DNA of 64,000 nt, taken from contig JAULSR010000001.1 in NCBI GenBank assembly GCA_030512295.1, positions 9,695,001-9,759,000 of the forward strand, in the 5' to 3' direction. Within the stretch, counting starts at the first letter, position 1. The number at the start of each line of letters is the position of its first letter. This document shows positions 1-11,037 of this stretch, piece by piece. The notes beneath the pieces are model-generated. The model ran no database searches. It saw only the letters and a program-made list of their open reading frames with translations, and was not told the origin of the DNA. The translations under genes and the position numbers were made by a program. Source of the stretch: Bombardia bombarda (Eukaryota > Ascomycota > Sordariomycetes > Sordariales > Lasiosphaeriaceae).

Positions 1-2
1 TC

Positions 3-1547
3 CAGTTCAAGGACAAGCTCGCAGAGATCCAGGATGTGTTTCAAAAAGCCCGCCTCCAACAGCCAAGCATCATACTTATCGACCAGATCGAGAGGCTCAT
101 CGACAAGGAACGCAATAATCGCGTCGCAGTCATACAAGCAATCTGCGAGGCACTAGATGGCCTGAACGAGCTCAAACTAAAGGGGGAACGGCACCAGGTT
201 GTTGTCGTCGCTGCTTGCTTGGACTATACAGCAGACATCCCTGACGATCTTAAAGAACCAGGCCGATTTGCAAGTGAGATTTACCTACCACTCCCTGATG
301 TCGATGGCCGCAGGGAAATTCTTGCTGCCCTTGATATGTGCGTAGCACCCGAAAAGGAGCAAGAGCTGCTTTGCCACTTGAGCGAACGCACCCACGCATA
401 CAATGGCAAGGATCTCCAGCGTCTAGTGGACGAGGCCTGTATGCTCGGATGCATACGGGCACCAGAGGAGGAGGAAGAGAAGAAGAAGGAGACGGAGCAG
501 GCCGAGACAATACCTACAGTCTCTGAAGCGCCTGGAGCAGATGGAGACGTGCAAATAAAGTCCTCTCCCATTCACTATGTCAGCCCGGAGGACTATGACG
601 AGGCTTTGAGAGTCGTCCGGCCTAGCGCCATGCACGACATCAACCTCAAGCCGCCTCCTATCCACTTCGACGACATCGGCGGCCAAGAATCAGTCAAGCG
701 CTCTCTCCGGCGAGCCGTGCGCCTCTCGACCGAATCTGTCGACGTTCTACAAAAATACTTTGAACACCCACCAAAGGGCTTCCTTCTCTATGGACCGCCA
801 GGATGCTCCAAGACTATGGCAGCACAAGCTATGGCGACCGAATCTGGGCTCAACTTTTTCGCCGTCAAGGGTGCCGAACTCCTCAATATGTACGTCGGAG
901 AGTCAGAGCGAGCCGTCCGACGCCTCTTCCAGCGCGCCCGTGAGGTTGCACCCAGCATGATCTTTTTCGACGAGATCGACTCTATTGCGGGTCAACGGCA
1001 AGGCTTTGGCCAGAAAGGCGGCGGGTCGTCGACAAGTCACGGGGGTCTCAACGTGCTCACAACTCTGCTCAACGAGATGGATGGCTTCGAGGCCCTGCAG
1101 GGTGTGGTCGTGCTCGCCGCCACTAACCGGCCTCAGGCACTAGACCCAGCTCTCCTCCGTCCTGGTCGCTTTGACGAGCTGATTTATGTCAGCCCCCCTG
1201 ACGAGGAAGCTCGCAAGGCTATCTTCAGGGGTGTTGCTGATAAGCGAAGGATGAATGAGGATGTTGACATTGACGCCCTTGCGCGTGACACGGACGGCTA
1301 CTCGGGCGCTGAGATCAAGGGCATCTGCGCTGTTGCCGGTGTTGCGGCATATGATCGATATGTGAATGCCGTGACCGTGCCCAGCAGCCAGGTAGATGGA
1401 GAAGGAGATGGTGACGAGTGGGAGGATGATGACACGGGGATTATGATGCATGATCTCGTGTATGCCATCCAGAGCCAGAAGCAACAGATCACGATAGACA
1501 TGATTAAGGGGTTTGAGGATTGGGAAAAACAGTTCCGGAGGCATTAG
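3..1547 (+). CDS. AFG2: AFG2/SPATA5-family AAA ATPase, 5'-partial
   Basis: C-terminal 514 or so residues of a type II (two-ring) AAA ATPase; the frame is open to the left edge, so the N-domain and start of D1 lie outside the window. Afg2/Drg1 releases Rlp24 and other shuttling factors from cytoplasmic pre-60S particles. What is seen: the end of D1 (IILIDQIERL Walker B, then the EPGRFASEI region), an acidic linker, then a complete D2 with Walker A GPPGCSKT, Walker B MIFFDEID, sensor AATNRP, arginine finger region LLRPGRFDE, and YSGAEIKGIC near the end. GPPGCSKT, KGAELLNMYVGESER and the short C-terminus fit AFG2 rather than PEX1, PEX6 or CDC48. Oddity: D1 Walker B has Gln where the catalytic Glu is expected (see findings). 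The stop is TAG at 1545-1547 and no intron is needed here. Confidence 0.9.
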   Translation, partial: QFKDKLAEIQDVFQKARLQQPSIILIDQIERLIDKERNNRVAVIQAICEALDGLNELKLKGERHQVVVVAACLDYTADIPDDLKEPGRFASEIYLPLPDVDGRREILAALDMCVAPEKEQELLCHLSERTHAYNGKDLQRLVDEACMLGCIRAPEEEEEKKKETEQAETIPTVSEAPGADGDVQIKSSPIHYVSPEDYDEALRVVRPSAMHDINLKPPPIHFDDIGGQESVKRSLRRAVRLSTESVDVLQKYFEHPPKGFLLYGPPGCSKTMAAQAMATESGLNFFAVKGAELLNMYVGESERAVRRLFQRAREVAPSMIFFDEIDSIAGQRQGFGQKGGGSSTSHGGLNVLTTLLNEMDGFEALQGVVVLAATNRPQALDPALLRPGRFDELIYVSPPDEEARKAIFRGVADKRRMNEDVDIDALARDTDGYSGAEIKGICAVAGVAAYDRYVNAVTVPSSQVDGEGDGDEWEDDDTGIMMHDLVYAIQSQKQQITIDMIKGFEDWEKQFRRH

Positions 1548-2440
1548 ATGGGAGCATGAATGACGCTATCGATATACAAGCCATTTCCAACAAGACGTTA
1601 GATTTTTCACGGTTCTCTACTATGTGAAGATACATCTCGATTACTATTCCTTTCGGCTTCAGAATTGGCTGCTTGGGTACTCAGCTCTTGTGCCGCTGAG
1701 TACGTCATATTCTGAGAGAGGATACGAATGGGAGATAGAACATGCGACACCTTCCCTTTCTGTCCGGGCTAGAGCATGGTTGCACAGGACCTCGGACTTA
1801 CTCGTTGCATCCCACTCACCAATTCCGTGGGTCCGTCTAGTGTTAAGACTTACTGAGAGACAGCACACAGTTACACAAATACGACATGACAGGGCGTAAA
1901 GACAGGTAACCATAAGCTTATGAAAATAACGTGACGACAAACCTGACGACAAGGAGATCTTGAATGGCTTCACTATTGCCCCTTTTCGGTCTCCAGCGGC
2001 TTACTGAGACAACAGATCCAAACTTTTCGTGCTTGGCATTGATGAGAGGTGATCTCATGACATTCAATTTTGTCATGGAAAGAAAGATCTCGTGAAAGGT
2101 CATAAGTAGGTACCAGGTAAACATTACTTTTTATTCTTTGGTACAACATAGGGCTGACATGCAATATCGGTCAGCAGCGTCTGTGACCTGGAGATCGGGA
2201 CGGTGGGGATATCACCCATAGGAGTTGTTTCCTGTGTTGTCACTTGGACGACGAGTATGGCTTTAGTGACGGAGGTTTGCTTGAGGGACTGTGTCTATAA
2301 AGCGCGCTTGATATCCTCATGCTTGGTCAATCCATTCTTCTTATCAAGCCATCTCGTCACTGCATCGTCTCTCAGCCATTCAGAACTGAACTGTCTTAAG
2401 AAAAATCTCTTAACTCATTATCTGCTCCAGCACTTACACC
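1548..2440. other. Intergenic, AFG2 3' side to secreted-protein promoter
   Basis: About 890 bases with no coding pattern I can support. The right end is the promoter and 5' leader of the secreted protein at 2441, including a TATA box and a pyrimidine-rich leader. Confidence 0.6.
2296..2301 (+). promoter_or_regulatory. TATA box of the small secreted protein gene
   Basis: TATAAA lies 140 bases before the ATG at 2441, in the sequence ctataaagcgcgc. The spacing and the following pyrimidine-rich leader are what a strongly expressed fungal gene shows. The assignment rests on motif and position only. Confidence 0.5.
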
Positions 2441-3143
2441 ATGAAGTCTACCATCATCTCCCTGATTCTGCCAGCCCTGGCGCTCGCCAACCCTCTCATC
2501 GCCACCCGACAGGCCGAGCGAGCCAAGTTCACCGGCGCCGTCACCACCTCAGGCGCGGGCTGCCCTGCCGGCTCGGCTACCGCCACCTTCAGCTCAGGAG
2601 ACTTCCTCAACGAAACCGCAACCATCACCCTGTCCGTGTACAGAGTCGCCGTCGGCCCTAACGTCCCCTCTGACCAGCGTGAGAAGGACTGTAAAGTCGA
2701 GCTGCCCATCCACTTCCCTCTCGGTTGCACTAGGGTCAACTTCAACAGCACCCTTACCGGTGCCTATCAGCTGAACGGGGACCGCGTCACGGGCAGTTAC
2801 ACCCGCGCATATGTCTTGTCACCGGGTCAGCTTCAGGGCGGGAACCCGCCTGCGTTGACGTTTCCTCAGCCGTTCCCAGCGCCGGCTTATATCCAGCAGG
2901 ATGGTTTCGTTGGCACGGAGAATATTCGCAATGTTAATGAGCAGACCGTGTCATTCTCGCTGCAGGGGAGGCTGTCGCTGCAGAATCCTGCCAGCCAGAG
3001 CGGAGAGCTTTCGAATGATGTCTGGTCGGTTAGTATCGTGGATCAGGCGGCTGTTTGCTGTAAGTACTACCTGCCCATGCACATCAATTGATGGACCGCA
3101 GAGGGAGGATAAATGCTAACTTACATTACACGCACTAACAGAG
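2441..3143 (+). CDS. Small secreted protein, DUF4360-like
   Basis: Begins with a clear signal peptide (MKSTIISLILPALALA, cleavage probably near residue 16, followed by NPLIATRQ). The mature part has a GAGCPAGSA motif, several Cys, a central GPNVPSDQREKDC segment and NST/NET glycosylation sites; this order resembles the fungal and bacterial DUF4360 secreted family, whose function is unknown. Read unspliced, the frame ends at 3091. A good intron (donor GTAAGT at 3060, branch GCTAAC, acceptor CAG at 3141) would remove the last residues and place the stop TAG across the junction (T at 3059 plus AG at 3142-3143), ending the protein at Cys after 206 residues. I prefer the spliced form but cannot exclude the unspliced 216-residue form. 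Family assignment is from recall of motif order. Confidence 0.72.
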
Positions 3144-3626
3144 ACGGCTTGAAGCTGAATGTTTCTGAACAACTGTTATCAACCCCATGGTGTTGAGCAC
3201 TTGACGGCACATCTCGAGAGGGGGTGTTAGGCGAGCAGACGATGCAAATCAGATCAGTCGCGCGATGGGAAGGAAGGGAGAATTGGTACCGGGGATTTCT
3301 TTGTATCTCATAAATACACTCTTTTTGGCTCTGTGAACATGCATGGCAGAGTTTTGTCACTCTTTTTACATACCTATATAACTACCTTAGCTATGATAAT
3401 AAACATATAGTCTATACCGGGATTGCTTGAATGTTTCTGGATGTGGATGCTCAGACACAGACGCCTTCGTCAACAATCAAGATCACTTTATTGTCTGCTT
3501 TAACCCCTTTTTACGAGTAACTCGGCAAATCCACGCTATGAACTATTGTAGACATTTTGATATTTGGCATCCATCGTTAACCTTACAGACTCATCACCCT
3601 GGGTACCAACCACCCCTATTTACACT
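3144..3626. other. Intergenic between secreted protein and dead hydroxylase
   Basis: About 480 bases, relatively AT-rich, holding the 3' UTR of the secreted protein. I see no gene or repeat in it. Confidence 0.5.
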
Positions 3627-5578
3627 TCATCTAAAGTACTCGCCCACCCGCCTCAAATTCGCCAGCAACTTATCGCCATCGGCCCAACCGAATGGACCAA
3701 AAAGTCTGGCCGAACGAGCATAAACCTGGTAGTCGCAGGGTAGCGCTTCTCCATCGCGCCGTGATGATACCCATTAATAGGCGTAATGCCCTCCTCGGCC
3801 AGCTCCTCCGTCGTGTACGGCGTGTACGTCTGCGTCTCCGTCTCCGTCTCCACTTCCAATCCTTTCTCCCCATCACCCCCAGCCAGGTTATAAAACGTGA
3901 CATCCTCCAGCGTCAACATCCCCCCTAGCAAATCCGCCACCTTGACCACCTCCGCAATCTTCCGCCTCTCCCCCTCAAAGTCAAACCACTCCCCTCCTTT
4001 CCTCACAAACACAATCAGCGAAAGATAGGCCAGATTCCCCAACACGGCCGCATCAGAAAGCACCGGCCTCTCCCCTTCCCTCCTCACCCACACCTGCGAC
4101 ATCTTCCTCCCGCCCCCCTTCCCCTCCAAAAAGAACCCATCCGGACAGCTCTCCTCCGTAAACGCCAGCTTATCCCTAAATGCCCGATTCGCCCGGTACT
4201 TCGCCACCCACCCGAACCGCCATAGAGACCCCACCGCCGCGCAAAATATCACGCCCCTCAACCACCCCTTCTGGTTGACGATGCTCCCGTTGAGCTTGGT
4301 GGCGAGCATGGCGCCGCGCCAGGCGTGCGTGCGCTCCTGCGCCCAGCCCGCGAGGCTGCGCTCTCTCTTCTCTTTGGAGAGCGGCGGGAAGGCAGGGGAG
4401 GAGAGCATGGCGTCGCGGATGCCGCAGGCGATGCCCTGGCCGCCAAAGGGCGGGAAGACGTGGGCGGCGTTGCCGATGAGGAGGGTGCTGTTGTGGTACC
4501 AGCGGTTGACGACTTTTGTTGCGAAGTTGAAGGGGCGGCAGCGCAGGAGGGTGACGCAGTCGCGGGGGAAGGATATTGTTTTGGGAAGGGGGGTGGTTTT
4601 TTGAGAGGATGTTTGGGCGGGAGGAAGGAGGGAAGGGGGGAATTTGGAGAGGGAGGAGGTGGCGATGGAGAGCCAGGGGGTGAAGAGGTTCTAGAAGTGG
4701 GTGGTGGGAGCGCTGAGATCGTCGAGGGGGTCGACTGCGTATTCTTGTCTGATGGGTGATGGAGATTAGTGGTCTGTTTACATGCGGTTAGGGGGTGGTG
4801 GGTTGGGTTGCTCACCTCTAGAAGCCAGACCCGGCTGAACCGAAGCGCCCGCTCACGGCTGGGCGTTTGGAGTCGTTGCAGAAGCTGCAACAGCAATTAA
4901 TATCTCGACAGTCATTACACCTGTTGTAGGTAGAAGGGGGAGCTTACTGAAAACCATAAGGCCAAAACACATCGTGCACCTGCTGTGGCGTATACCCTAG
5001 CTTCCACAACGGAAACTCGGGGTGTGATTCTGGTGTGGGAATGGTGATGTGCAGATTCGCAGCAACCCAAGTACCAACTTATTTCCAGTCGCTCCCGACC
5101 TGCTTGATGCCCACGGGCTCGAGAAACTCTTTCCTCACCACGCCCGTCTTCCCGTCGGCACCGATGAGCCACGAGGTGCGGGTCGACTTTAACGTACCGT
5201 CGAACGTCTTGTACTCGACAATAGTGTGCTGTTGCTGACTATCATCAAGCTCCTCGTGGCGGGTGAGCACGGTGCAACCTGCGCTCGTAGTTGGGCTGGA
5301 ACTGGGTCACGTTGTTGGAGACGGCTTGCTCGGCCCAGTCGACGCGGATGTCAAAGTTCATGAAGGGGGGGTGTTCTGAAATCGCCGCGGTGGAAGTTGA
5401 GGACGCCGATGTCTGTTTGTCTGTCAGTATTACGGTGTGATGTTGGAGAGGAGGAGACTGTGAGTGAACATACCCTTCCCTATCCTCTTAGTGAGACCCT
5501 CGCCAATACCATTTTGGTATGAAATCCGCACTGCATCACCATTGACAACAATCCCCCGCGGGTCCTCACACGTCCATC
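3627..5578 (-). pseudogene. FAD-dependent aromatic hydroxylase (phenol hydroxylase/MhpA-like), decayed
   Basis: Family: flavoprotein monooxygenases that hydroxylate aromatic or polyketide substrates with NADPH and O2. In order on the minus strand I can read: RWTCEDPRGIVVNGDAVRIS at the truncated N-side (near 5575), an intron with GTATGT donor near 5470, GVLNFHRGDF, then GADGKTGVVR, GTWVAANLHITIPTPE, WKLGYTPQQV, the LLIGNAAHVFPPFGGQG flavin motif (GN where GD is usual) and a C-terminal domain ending in a thioredoxin-like tail near 3627. Breaks: frameshift near 5262-5275, in-frame TAA at 5081-5079, TAG at 4820-4818 or a frameshift there, TAG at 4693-4691, and a frameshift near 3685 before the natural tail. 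The N-terminal Rossmann GxGxxG part is missing: similarity stops abruptly where the neighbouring monooxygenase stub begins. Certainly not functional; family identity is strong, substrate unknown. Confidence 0.88.
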
Positions 5579-5914
5579 GAGGCCCAGGTCGAGTTTGCGC
5601 TGTCGTTTCTGGACAAGATCCAGCGGGAGGGGGTCAAGTCGGCTGTGGTGAGTGGACAGGCTAACACTGAGTTTAATGATTACAAGGACGAGGTCATGGG
5701 CCTGTTGGCGTTTTCTGGGGACTGCAATAGTTGGTACAAGGGGGGCACGGCGACTGGCAGGATTGTCGGGCCGTGGCCGGGGTCGGTGAATCACTTTTTG
5801 GAGTCGGTGCGGAATCCGAGACTGCAGGATTTCGAGTTTGAGTATGTGACGCCAACGAATCGGTTTGCGTATCTGGGGAGGGGGTTGGTAGTTTTTAGTG
5901 TTTATGGTTGTTAG
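5573..5914 (+). pseudogene. C-terminal stub of a Baeyer-Villiger-type flavin monooxygenase
   Basis: The 113 residues readable here (from SIEAQVEFALSFLDKIQREG through SGDCNSWYKGG, GRIVGPWPGSVNHFLESVR, FEYVTPTNRFAYLGRG to TAG at 5912-5914) are the C-terminal end of class B flavoprotein monooxygenases; the CxSWYK and WPGS patterns are typical. Such proteins are about 550-650 residues, so FAD- and NADPH-binding domains are entirely absent. The piece begins back-to-back against the broken N-side of the minus-strand hydroxylase near 5573-5578, so the two genes share a rearrangement breakpoint. No start codon or promoter belongs to it. Confidence 0.8.
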
Positions 5915-6937
5915 TAATGAAATCTTATGCATATTGTCAATTTTGATTTCTCCGTTTTGCGTTTGAGATTGAGGTAGAGCAATAGCTGACGTTGTGATGG
6001 ATATGGATTCTTATTGGCTGGATGGTTGGAAGTACATCATAAAAAGCTAGCCAATGAGATGAAGTATATTTGACATGAGCAACCCCGAATAGGAAGTCCT
6101 TCATTGCAACCCAAAGTCTTGATGTTCACTTTTTTCTTTTTTACTAGGCTGAAAAAGTTAGAAGAGATGAGAGATTATACCATACCGTGATTCGCCGGTG
6201 GCCCAGTAGACGAATGATTCATGTCATGGCAGGAACGATGCATAATCACATCTCTTATCGCACATCTCCTGCTCGTATTAGATCTAGCATGCGACAAGAC
6301 ACTCCTTGTACCTGCTGCGATAACATCGTTAAGAGACGAGTCCCCCCTAGAAAACTAGGGTGCGATATTTAAGTTTCATTAACAGAGGTACTTCGCTCTC
6401 AAAAGTCAACAGGCTAGGCACACGAAGGAGAATGCACCAGCTGCAATCGCGCCTTCCTTCCCACAAAAGGGTACCATATTATTCCTATCCCTTCTCGTCA
6501 CTGCCTCAAGAAAATAAACCTGGAAGACGGGTTTGGTCCCATGTCCGTGCCAAACTGCCGACTTGAAGCTAACCAAGCTTCTTACTAGCCTCAGCTGCAA
6601 ACTCAATTGCTCAAGTGCGAAACTCCACAAAAACATCAACCCCACGATTCTCCATCGGCCTTTTGCATCCGACAGGGTCTCCGCAGGCTTCCCCGCACAT
6701 CAAAAGCGATATCCGGGGTAAACTAGCCTCGATCGGCCTGGTGATTCCGGGGTCACATTCACGACGATGCGTCGTCTCACGATGGGGAGGAGCATTACGA
6801 CTTGCCCAAGGTCTAAGAGCTGTGCAATGCGATACAATGCGATGCATATATGCTCAATAGCAAATTTCAACAATCCTCACAGGCCGTCATCACAACTTCC
6901 CCCTTGAGACCTGACGGCCATCGGCGTCAACCACACC
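5915..6937. other. Intergenic, upstream of the dead carotenoid oxygenase
   Basis: About 1 kb without a supportable gene. The last 100 bases or so would be the promoter and leader of the oxygenase at 6938. No repeat family recognised. Confidence 0.5.
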
Positions 6938-8416
6938 ATGGCACACATCTTTGAGCTAGCCGAGAGCCTCTCCTCTCCGACAGGCCAGTCTCCCCTCTAC
7001 ACAAACGGCATCCACAACCCCTCCACCCCCTCCAACAAAATCCCCCCCACCGAAACCTTCTCCGGCTTCAACCGGCTCTCGCGCATCGAGGCCGACCTGC
7101 ACGACCTCGAAATAACCGGCCTAATCCCCGCCGACATCGACGGCACCTTCTTCCGCATCCAGCCAGACCACCGCTTCGCGCCCGTCTACGAGAGCGACAT
7201 CCACTTCAACGGCGACGGCAACGTGACGGCTATCCGCATCGCCGCCGGCCGGGCCCACTTCAGACAGCGCTACGTACACACGGACCGCTATGACTATGAG
7301 AGCAGGGAGAATGAGGCCTTGTTTGGTAAATATCGGAATCCGTATACGGATAATGAGGCGGTGAAAGGGGTGATTCGCACGGCGGCGAACACGAATGTGG
7401 TGTTTTGGCGGCGCATGTTGCTGGCGACTAAGGAGGATGGGCCGGCGTGGGCGATGGGCCCTGAGACGCTTGAGACGATTGGGCGGTATGACTTTGAGGG
7501 GCAGGTGTTGAGCTTGACGATGACGGCGCATCCAAAGTTTGATGCCAAAAGGGGGAAGATGGTTTGTTATGGGTATGAGGTTAGTTTTCTTTTTCTCTAT
7601 TCCTGCTGTTAATTTAGGATGATGGGACGCTAATGATGAGACATAGGCGGGTGGTGATGGAAATGATAGGTCCCGAGACATTGTGGTATATACCATCAAC
7701 AGTGAGGGCGTCAAGACGGAGGAGTGCTGGTACAAGGCGCCGGGACGGTGGCGCGTCGCAACAAGATACAAAACAGCACGACAAGATGGGTCTTTGACCC
7801 GGCGGCCCCCACAGGCTCTTGAGTTGATCCATTTGAGGAGCGCAACGACCGCTTCACGACCAAAAAGTACAATCACTACTGGCAATGCGCCATTGACGAT
7901 GCCAAGCCATACGACTTTCCCAAGTGTGGATCACCGGCGGGCGGGCTGTTCAACAGGCTGGGGCGTTTCACGTGGGATGGCACGACCACTGAGACTCTGT
8001 GGGCTGGACCATGTGCCACTTTCCAGGAGCCGGCATTCATCCCTCGGGCTGGAAGCAACGAAGAGGGCGATGGCTATCTGGTCGTGTTGCTAAATCATCT
8101 TGATGAGCTGAGGAATGATATTCTCATTCTGGATGCCAAGAATATTGCACAGGGGCCGGTGGCGGTTATTCACCTTCCGTTTAAGCTGAGGTTGGGACTA
8201 CACGGAAACTTTGTGGACCAGAGCGAGATCACGGCGTGGAAGGGGAAGAGGGAGAAGGAGCTGGGACCGGTGGAGGCGGCGAGGGAGCCGTTACCGTGGC
8301 AGAAGAAGGAGGAGATCCTTGACGACAGATATCTGCCTACTACCATTACCGCCATCACCTGTCAATGCAGGGTCTATCTGGACATTTACCAGCTCAAGAG
8401 AAGACGATGGCGATGA
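6938..8416 (+). pseudogene. Carotenoid/stilbene cleavage oxygenase (CAO-1/RPE65 family), internally deleted
   Basis: N-terminal 213 residues are well preserved: LIPADIDGTFFRIQPDHRF, HFNGDGNVTAIR, AMGPETLETIGRYDF and TAHPKFD with the first iron-ligand histidine. An intron (GTTAGT donor near 7579, acceptor near 7648) is followed by AGGDGNDRSRDIVVYTI and EECWYKAP. There the sequence jumps, near 7743, to TVARRNKIQNSTTRWVFDP in another frame; roughly 110 residues are missing, including the segments that carry the second and third iron-ligand histidines. After that come TGA at 7820-7822, then PAGGLFNRLGRFTWDG, FQEPAFIPR, and LRLGLHGNFVDQ with the fourth histidine. Family enzymes cleave a carotenoid, retinoid or stilbene double bond with a non-haem iron held by four His. 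With two ligands deleted and a stop, this copy is dead. It overlaps the 3' end of the minus-strand regulator. Confidence 0.87.
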
Positions 8417-10821
8417 CAGCTGCTGCTGTTCCTGTTCCATACCCAGCTGCTGGTGATGATGCTGGTGCTCCTGCTGTACCGGCTGACTCGCCGCCGTCAA
8501 ATACAAAGAAGAATGAGGAGGATGCGGTGGCGGCAGCTCCAAAACACCACTCTCCACCACCCTCGCCTCGAGCTCGGGCAAGACTTTTTGGCACCAACCA
8601 ACCGGCTCCATACCCCTGAGGATCTCGAGGCAGAAGCGCAGCATGTCTTGGCGCTCGGTGCCCCTGTGTTTCTGGAGGGCGAGTATCAAACTCCACATGA
8701 CCACGGTGACGCAGTGGATGTCGAGCAGTATGAGGGAGGAGAGGGTGTGGGAGGCGTGCATGCAGCCGAGGATCTGCAGGGCGGCTTCACCACCGGGGAT
8801 GCAGTTTATGGACATTTGGGTGTAGAGGTTGTGTTTTGCTGTTGTTGCGCTTGCGTTCTCACTGTTGTTATTATCAGGGGTGGTGGGATGCGCAACAGTA
8901 AACAACAAAAAGGGGCGCGTAATCGCAATCACCGCCGTCCAATACCTCAAATGCAGCAGCGACACCGCCCTCCTATGCTGCGGATGCAGCGACGCGTCCC
9001 ACCTCAGATGCGACGGCACCTTGTCGTCCAGCCACCTGCGTCGGTCAGCCAGACAGCGCGTCACCCGCCCCATCGGTAGCCGACCGCCCATCTGCGCCGG
9101 CTCGAGAAAACACTCGTGGGAGATGCGCTTGCCCAGCTGGACGAGCGATACCAGCAGGGCCTAGAAGCTGAGCGGGGTGTTAGGCCCCGGGTTGAGGATC
9201 TGCTCGGTGGCGGGCGGGGCGCGCATGAAGACGGCGTCGTCGACGATGCTGCACGGGTAGCCGAAGCGCGAGGCCATCTCGTGGTCGAGCGTGTAGATGG
9301 TCCACCAGAGGCGGCGGCAGCGCTCGCGCTCGAGCGAGTCCTTGGAGCGCGGGGACACGTCACGGTGCAGGCCGAGGGAGAAGCCAATGCGGACGGCGGT
9401 GCCGAGGAGGAGGTAGGCGGTTACTGAGTAGCAGGTTGCGTGGGCTGCTAGGCTCTGTTTATGTCATTAGGGGTCAGGGGGAGAAGGGGAAAGGGTGGTG
9501 TGATAACTCACCAACAACCCAAAAGCCTTGATACTGTCCATATCCGCCTCGTCCGCCGCGGCCGTCGACAGCTCCTGCGCCATGGAGAGGTAATCCAGCG
9601 ACGTTTTGGTGTCGGCACTGACCTCGTCCCTCGGCCGGGTGCTCCCCATGGCGAAGACAGAATACATGGCACATAACCACGAGGACGAGCTGGTCCGACC
9701 GTCGTCTTCGAATGTCTTGTCCAGCCGGGTATGGGACTGCTCCGACGAGAAGAATCAGTACAGGCAGTGGATCTGGTCGAAGAAGCGCGCGGCGTAGGCC
9801 ATGCGCAGTTGCCGCAGAGGCATGTACATGGGCTCGTCGCGGAGGATGTTGTTGTTGCGGTTGCCGGGACAGCCACCGCCGCTTCTTTTGCTGTTGTCAT
9901 TCTCAGGGGTGGTGGGCGGGAGGAGGCCTATTTTGAGGGGAGGGATGATAGTGAAGTCTGTTGTTGTTGATGTTTGGTGGTTATTAGTATTGTTAATGGT
10001 TTGACGGCAGATCATACGTACTGCGTGGTTCCACCGGATGGACGAGTCGGCGCCGACGTAGCGGTACTTGTCCATGGAATCGAGCAACATGCATCCCAGT
10101 TCCTCTTGCAAAAGGGGGTGCTGGTCCGCTTCCATCATGTCATTACTACTTCGGCCTGCTGCTGCTGCTGCTGCATCTGCCACCACTCCTGCAGCTGGAG
10201 CTGGCGCTGGCGCCGTTTCTCCACCTCCTGCCGTCAAGGCCGCATGGCCCCCGGGGAGGGTCTGTGGTGCAGTCCCGGTCCCACTTTTCAGCTTGTCCAG
10301 GAGAGCCTGGATGTTTTCCACCATGAGCTCGGGTAGCTCCTCCTCAGGCACAAACAGACGGAGCAGCTTGATGGAGTGCTCATAGACCTCACCCAACACC
10401 CGGTAGAAGGGCTGTTTCCTGCTGCGGAGGTCGACCTCGCAGGGGATGCCGGCCGTGCGGCAGTATTGACATGTGCCATCTTCTGTAGGGGTGTCAATGA
10501 GCTGTCTAAGGGGTTGGTGGATGGATATTGAGAGTACGTACCAATGTCGACGCACTGGAGATGGAGTCGTCAGATTTGGTTAGCTGGTGTTTATGCAAGA
10601 CATGTGCATGGATGCATTGAAGAGCAACTTGCCTTGGCCTTGCGCGCCTTGCACGTATTACAGCTTGGGCGAGCCCTCTTGCGTGGAGGTTCCTGGTCAT
10701 GTTGCTCACAGTGGTCGTACCCACCACCTCCACCACTCTGTTGATCGTGATTACTACCACCTGAACTACCACCTGACGCCTCAGATTTGGGCTCAGCAGA
10801 GCCGCCGTGGCCTTGATCCAT
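8291..10821 (-). pseudogene. Zn(II)2Cys6 transcription factor with fungal-specific TF domain, two internal stops
   Basis: Start ATG at 10821-10819. Exon 1 (10821-10633) ends in CNTCKARKAK; exon 2 (10554-10542) supplies the third Cys; exon 3 from 10482 gives DGTCQYCRTAGIPC, so the binuclear zinc cluster is CxxCx6Cx7CxxCx6C. The first donor is GCAAGT, a GC-AG intron. A Pro/Ala-rich linker follows, then the middle homology region (MYMPLRQLRMAYAARFFDQIHCLY). Breaks: TGA at 9757-9755, directly after HCLY where the family has Trp, and TAG at 9163-9161. The frame continues after both: SSSWLCAMYSVFAMG, then an intron, then SLAAHATCYSVTAYLLLGTAVRIGFSLGLHRD, CRRLWWTIYTLDHEM, and a His/Gln-rich tail to TAA at 8291. 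The coding pattern is otherwise intact, so this died recently or is read through. Likely a pathway-specific regulator of the neighbouring cluster (inference). Confidence 0.87.
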
Positions 10822-11037
10822 GTCACTAACCAGCGTGCGTGTCAAGGTCAAGGTCTAGTAGTTAGTATATTGCATACAAATATCTACTGTATGTGGATAA
10901 GAATCAGTCATTTTAGATAGCTCCATGTGTCATACTGGCTTCGAACTGGATGGCTGCATTGCTCCATTTAGCCAGTATTTTGCAGCCCTGTAAGCATTGT
11001 GCCAACCCCCCTTTCCCTGCTACGTATTCCCTAAACA
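10822..11037. other. Former divergent promoter between regulator and transporter
   Basis: About 215 bases separating the regulator start from the first readable transporter exon. The transporter's 5' exons should lie here and do not. Confidence 0.4.
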
